Source of the DNA: Acidobacteriota bacterium
GTDB taxonomy: Bacteria; Acidobacteriota; Terriglobia; Acidiferrales; 2-02-FULL-67-57
Direction of reading: 5' to 3'
Assembly: GCA_016189965.1 (NCBI GenBank)
Contig: JACPRL010000043.1
Span: forward strand, 1-8,497
DNA: 8,497 bases
Shown here: positions 6,221-8,497 of the stretch, piece by piece
Numbering within the stretch: position 1 is the stretch's first letter
How the letters are laid out: every line of letters begins with the position of its first letter
Notes under the pieces: generated by a model
Told to the model about the DNA's origin: nothing
The model's input: the letters and a program-made list of their open reading frames with translations, nothing else
Database searches by the model: none
Made by a program: the position numbers and the translations under genes

Positions 6221-6921
6221 TGGCGGGGCTGCGGGTGGGCACCTCCGGGTACGCCTACAAGGAGTGGAAGGGCAGCTTTTACCCGGAGAAACTGCCGGAG
6301 CGGGAGATGCTGCGCTTCTACAGCCAGCAGTTTCAGACGGTCGAAATCAACCACACCTTCTACCGGATGCCGAGTGAGCGGGTGCTGGAGCAGTGGGGGG
6401 CGAGCGTCGAGGGGGACTTCGAGTTCGCGCTCAAAGCCAACCAGCGCATCACGCACGTCCAGAAGCTGCGCGACGCGGCCGAGACGCTAAAACGGTTTCT
6501 GGAGGTTTCTTCCGTGTTGGCGCAGGAGAGCCGGCTGGGGCCGATTCTGATCCAGTCGCCGCCGTCGTTCCAGGCGGAGCTGGGCGTGCTCGACGATTTC
6601 CTCGCGCTGCGCCCGCGGGCCTTTCGCTTTGCGGTGGAGTTCCGGCACCGGTCCTGGCAGACGGAGGAGACCTATGCTGTGCTGCGGCGGCACGGCGTGG
6701 CGCTCTGCCTGGCGGAGACGGACGACGCCGAGCCGCCCAGGGTGCTGACGGCGGAGTTCATCTACGTGCGCCTCCGCAAGGAAAGCTACGCCGCGAAGGA
6801 GTTGGCGGCCTGGAAGCAGCGCTTCGCGGAGTGGGTGGAGCAGGGGATTGACGTCTACGCCTACCTGAAACACGAGGAAGCTGGCAAAGCGCCGGCCTAC
6901 GCCCGCCGCCTGCTGGATTAG
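6220..6921 (+). CDS. DUF72 (YecE-like) TIM-barrel protein
   Basis: A complete 233-residue DUF72 protein, the usual size for this widespread family, whose biochemical role is not established. Motifs in order are GTSGYAYKEWKGSFYP (7-22), VEINHTFYRMP (41-51), ALKANQRITH (70-79), ILIQSPPSF (109-117), AVEFRHRSW (138-146), FIYVRLR (180-186) and VYAYLKHEE (212-220). The last motif carries Lys-His where many relatives have Asn-Asn, a common variant. ATG 6220 is preferred over an in-frame GTG at 6184, because the family begins just before the first GTSGY strand and because TGATG overlaps the M24 stop by one base, a translational-coupling arrangement. The TAG stop is the outer end of the inverted repeat at 6919-6986. 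The operon with the M24 protein suggests, without proving, a linked function. Confidence 0.9.
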   Translation: MAGLRVGTSGYAYKEWKGSFYPEKLPEREMLRFYSQQFQTVEINHTFYRMPSERVLEQWGASVEGDFEFALKANQRITHVQKLRDAAETLKRFLEVSSVLAQESRLGPILIQSPPSFQAELGVLDDFLALRPRAFRFAVEFRHRSWQTEETYAVLRRHGVALCLAETDDAEPPRVLTAEFIYVRLRKESYAAKELAAWKQRFAEWVEQGIDVYAYLKHEEAGKAPAYARRLLD

Positions 6922-6986
6922 CCACGAAGACACAAAGTCACAAAGAAAGAAATTTCATGAAGGTTTTCTTTGTGTCTTTGTGGCTA
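6919..6986. terminator. AT-rich inverted repeat between convergent genes; probable two-way terminator or dispersed repeat
   Basis: The left arm TAGCCACGAAGACACAAAG (6919-6937) and the reverse complement of the right arm (6968-6986) match at 18 of 19 bases. The one exception pairs G6926 with T6979, a G-U wobble in plus-strand RNA. The loop is 30 bases and contains the palindrome GAAATTTC (6949-6956). The left terminus is the TAG stop of the DUF72 gene and the right terminus is the TAG stop of the MerR-TPR gene read on the other strand. A long stable stem between two converging genes fits bidirectional termination, although there are no long flanking T tracts. The CACAAAG wording is like a dispersed repeat I recall from many genomes. 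Confidence 0.7.
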
Positions 6987-7856
6987 GCGTTTTTCGGCGG
7001 TGTTGTTGCGGCCGAAGGTGGTGAGGTGTTGGCGGGCGTAGTCGGCCCAGGGGCCGTAGGGGTCAAGCGTGAGGTAGCGGAGCCAGTGGCGGCGGGCGCG
7101 GGCGCGGGTGCCGAGCTTTTCCAGCACCAGAGCCAGATTGTAGTGCGCGTCGGCGTAGTCCGGGTTGAGCTCGACGGCGCGCTCGAGGTGCTGGCGGGCG
7201 TGGTGGGTCTGGCCGAGTTCATCGAGCACGCTGCCGAGGTTGAAGTGGGCCAGCGGGCTCGCGGGGTCGAGCTGAAGGGCGCGGCGGTAGGAGCCGGCGG
7301 CAGCTTCGGCCTCGCCCTGCTCGTAGAGCAGTGTCCCGAGGTTGATGTGGGGCTCGAGCCAGTCGGGCCGGAGCTCGACGACGTGGCGGTAGGCTTCGAT
7401 GGCCTCGCCGCGCGTGGCGGGGTCGGCCTCGGCGTTGAGGGCCAAGGTGAACCACTCTTCCGGGGTGCGTTCGGGAATCTGGCGCAGTTTGTGGCCGAGG
7501 GCGCGGGTCTCGAAGTTGAGCAGCAGTTGGCCGGAGAGCGGCTCGAGACGCGCGCCTTCGTGCTCGACCACGATGCGCCGGCCGTCGGACACGATGCGCA
7601 GCTCGGTGAGCGGGGCTTCGATTTCAGCGAGCTGGCGCTGGAGGGCGTCCAGCGCGCGGCGCAGGCGGCTGGCGGGGATGCGGTGCTCGGTGAGCTGCTT
7701 GATGGTGCGCAGGCTGATGAGGTCGCGGAAGCGGTAGACCCGGGAGCGCCAGACTTTCTGCGGCTCGACCAGGCGGAGACGTTCCCAGTAGGCGAGCTGG
7801 CGTTCCGAGATCTCCAGGATGCGCAGGACGTCCCGGCGGGTGAAGTGCTCCGTCAT
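6984..7856 (-). CDS. MerR-type HTH protein with C-terminal TPR repeats
   Basis: A 290-residue protein. It opens with a MerR-like winged helix-turn-helix (FTRRDVLRILEISERQLAYW at 5-24, RLVEPQK at 28-34, then YRFRDLISLRTIKQL at 41-55), so DNA binding is expected. A middle segment (about 82-116, ELRIVSDGRRIVVEHEG...) is not a classic MerR effector domain. About four TPR units follow: 134-166, 167-199 (HINLGTLLYEQGEAEAA), 201-233 (HFNLGSVLDELGQ) and 235-267 (HYNLALVLEKLG). These usually form a protein-binding scaffold. There is no signal peptide. The start at ATG 7856 lies 13 nt after the Ku stop with no clear ribosome-binding site, so expression probably depends on Ku mRNA. I recall this architecture from Acidobacteriota but know no assigned function; a Ku-linked regulator or adaptor is inference. 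Confidence 0.85.
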   Translation of the reverse strand: MTEHFTRRDVLRILEISERQLAYWERLRLVEPQKVWRSRVYRFRDLISLRTIKQLTEHRIPASRLRRALDALQRQLAEIEAPLTELRIVSDGRRIVVEHEGARLEPLSGQLLLNFETRALGHKLRQIPERTPEEWFTLALNAEADPATRGEAIEAYRHVVELRPDWLEPHINLGTLLYEQGEAEAAAGSYRRALQLDPASPLAHFNLGSVLDELGQTHHARQHLERAVELNPDYADAHYNLALVLEKLGTRARARRHWLRYLTLDPYGPWADYARQHLTTFGRNNTAEKR

Positions 7857-7869
7857 TTATCGGACGGTT

Positions 7870-8497
7870 TCAGCGGGCCGACTTCCGAACCGCCTTCTTG
7901 GTTTCGGCCGCTTCGGCGGCGGCGCGCGCCGGGGGCTTGCGAGGCGCGGCGGAGCGCTCGGCCAGGCTCTTCTTCAGCGCTTCCATCAGGTCAATGACGG
8001 GCGCGAGCTGCGGTTGGGGCGTCGCCGCCACTTCGCGGCCCTCGAGTTTGGCTTCGATGAGCGCCTTCAAGCGCGACTGGTATTCGTCACTGTACTTTTG
8101 CGGCTCGAAGTCGGCCGCCAGGCTCTCGACCAGTTGCTGGGCCAGCTTGATCTCCTGCGGCTTGAGCTCCGTACCGTCGGTCTGGCCGTACTCGGCGAGC
8201 TGCCGGATCTCATTCGGATAGTACATCGTGTGGAGGGTGAGGCCGTCGGCGCGCGGGCGGACGACGACGGTATATTCCCGCTGGTGCATCCAGAGCTTGG
8301 CGATGGCGGCGTAGCCGGAGCCTTCCATGGTTTTGACCAGCAGTTGGTAGGCTTTGCGGCCGGCTTCTTCGGGGACGGCGTAGAAGGAGGCGTCGAAGTA
8401 GAGCGGGTCGACGTCGGCCAGGCGCACGAATTCCAGAATTTCCATAGTGCGGGCCGAGGGCGGGGCGACCTGCTCCAGCTCTTCGTCTTCCACCAGC
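7870..8497 (-). CDS. ku: Non-homologous end-joining protein Ku, 5' end outside window
   Basis: The C-terminal 208 residues of a bacterial Ku, which binds double-strand DNA ends as a homodimeric ring and recruits ligase LigD. Numbered from the first complete codon at 8496, matching family stretches are FVRLADVDPLYFDASFYAVP (23-42), the IAKLWMHQREYTVVVRPRADGLTLHTMYYPNEIR core (64-97) and VIDLMEALKKSLA (168-180). About 65-70 N-terminal residues should lie beyond the right edge. The open frame continues to the edge and the GTG at 8493 is internal. The tail after about residue 183 is rich in Lys, Arg, Ala and Pro (PRKPPARAAAEAAETKKAVR), the basic extension that in other bacterial Ku proteins aids DNA binding. 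It is followed by the MerR-TPR gene. No ligD is in view. Confidence 0.93.
   Translation of the reverse strand, partial: LVEDEELEQVAPPSARTMEILEFVRLADVDPLYFDASFYAVPEEAGRKAYQLLVKTMEGSGYAAIAKLWMHQREYTVVVRPRADGLTLHTMYYPNEIRQLAEYGQTDGTELKPQEIKLAQQLVESLAADFEPQKYSDEYQSRLKALIEAKLEGREVAATPQPQLAPVIDLMEALKKSLAERSAAPRKPPARAAAEAAETKKAVRKSAR

Noticed and set aside
6184..6222. Upstream GTG start for the DUF72 gene adding 12 residues
   Set aside because: It would overlap the M24 gene by 37 bases, and the added residues are Arg-rich and not part of the family. ATG 6220 begins just before the conserved first strand and gives a coupling overlap.
6957..7997. A 346-codon plus-strand open frame starting MKVFFVSLWLAFFGGVV, resembling a signal peptide
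   Set aside because: The signal-like start is a translation of the inverted-repeat right arm and the rest is antisense to the MerR-TPR gene.
8491..8493. GTG at 8493 as the start of Ku
   Set aside because: The frame stays open to the window edge and the residues before and after it match the interior of Ku, so the true start lies outside.

Overview
This window comes from a GC-rich bacterial chromosome, most likely of the Acidobacteriota. The evidence is the combination of an Oar-type TonB-dependent receptor with a Cna-B/carboxypeptidase-regulatory N-terminus, a MerR-HTH/TPR protein of a kind I recall from that phylum, a bacterial Ku, and intergenic palindromes of the CATCCTGAGCG/GTCGAAGGAT type. 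Taxonomy is inferred from gene style only. No rRNA, tRNA, CRISPR, transposase or phage gene is visible. Composition looks even throughout, apart from one AT-rich inverted repeat near 6950.

Layout. (1) Positions 1-1455, minus strand: a ketopantoate-reductase-family dehydrogenase, followed 7 nt later by a luciferase-like flavin or F420 oxidoreductase that runs off the left edge. These two form an apparent redox operon. (2) Positions 1456-1800: a non-coding gap filled with palindromic repeats. (3) Positions 1801-4944, minus strand: a 1047-residue outer-membrane TonB-dependent receptor with signal peptide, plug and barrel, and no SusD partner. (4) Positions 4945-5089: a short divergent promoter region. 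(5) Positions 5090-6921, plus strand: an M24 (creatinase/aminopeptidase P fold) protein that has lost most canonical metal ligands, translationally coupled (TGATG) to a DUF72/YecE-type TIM-barrel protein. (6) Positions 6919-6986: a near-perfect inverted repeat between convergent genes that supplies the stop codons of both. (7) Positions 6984-8497, minus strand: the C-terminal three quarters of the NHEJ protein Ku, followed 13 nt later by the MerR-HTH/TPR protein.

How the genes may work together. Three transcription units are likely: the KPR-LLM redox pair, the divergent receptor versus M24-DUF72 units, and the Ku-MerR/TPR unit. Shared regulation or function between the receptor and the M24 protein is speculative. 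The most notable points are the stop-codon-donating inverted repeat, the metal-ligand-less M24 protein, the Ku-linked HTH/TPR protein, and a receptor whose ten mature cysteines all fall in five close pairs. I saw no clearly new defence or mobile system.
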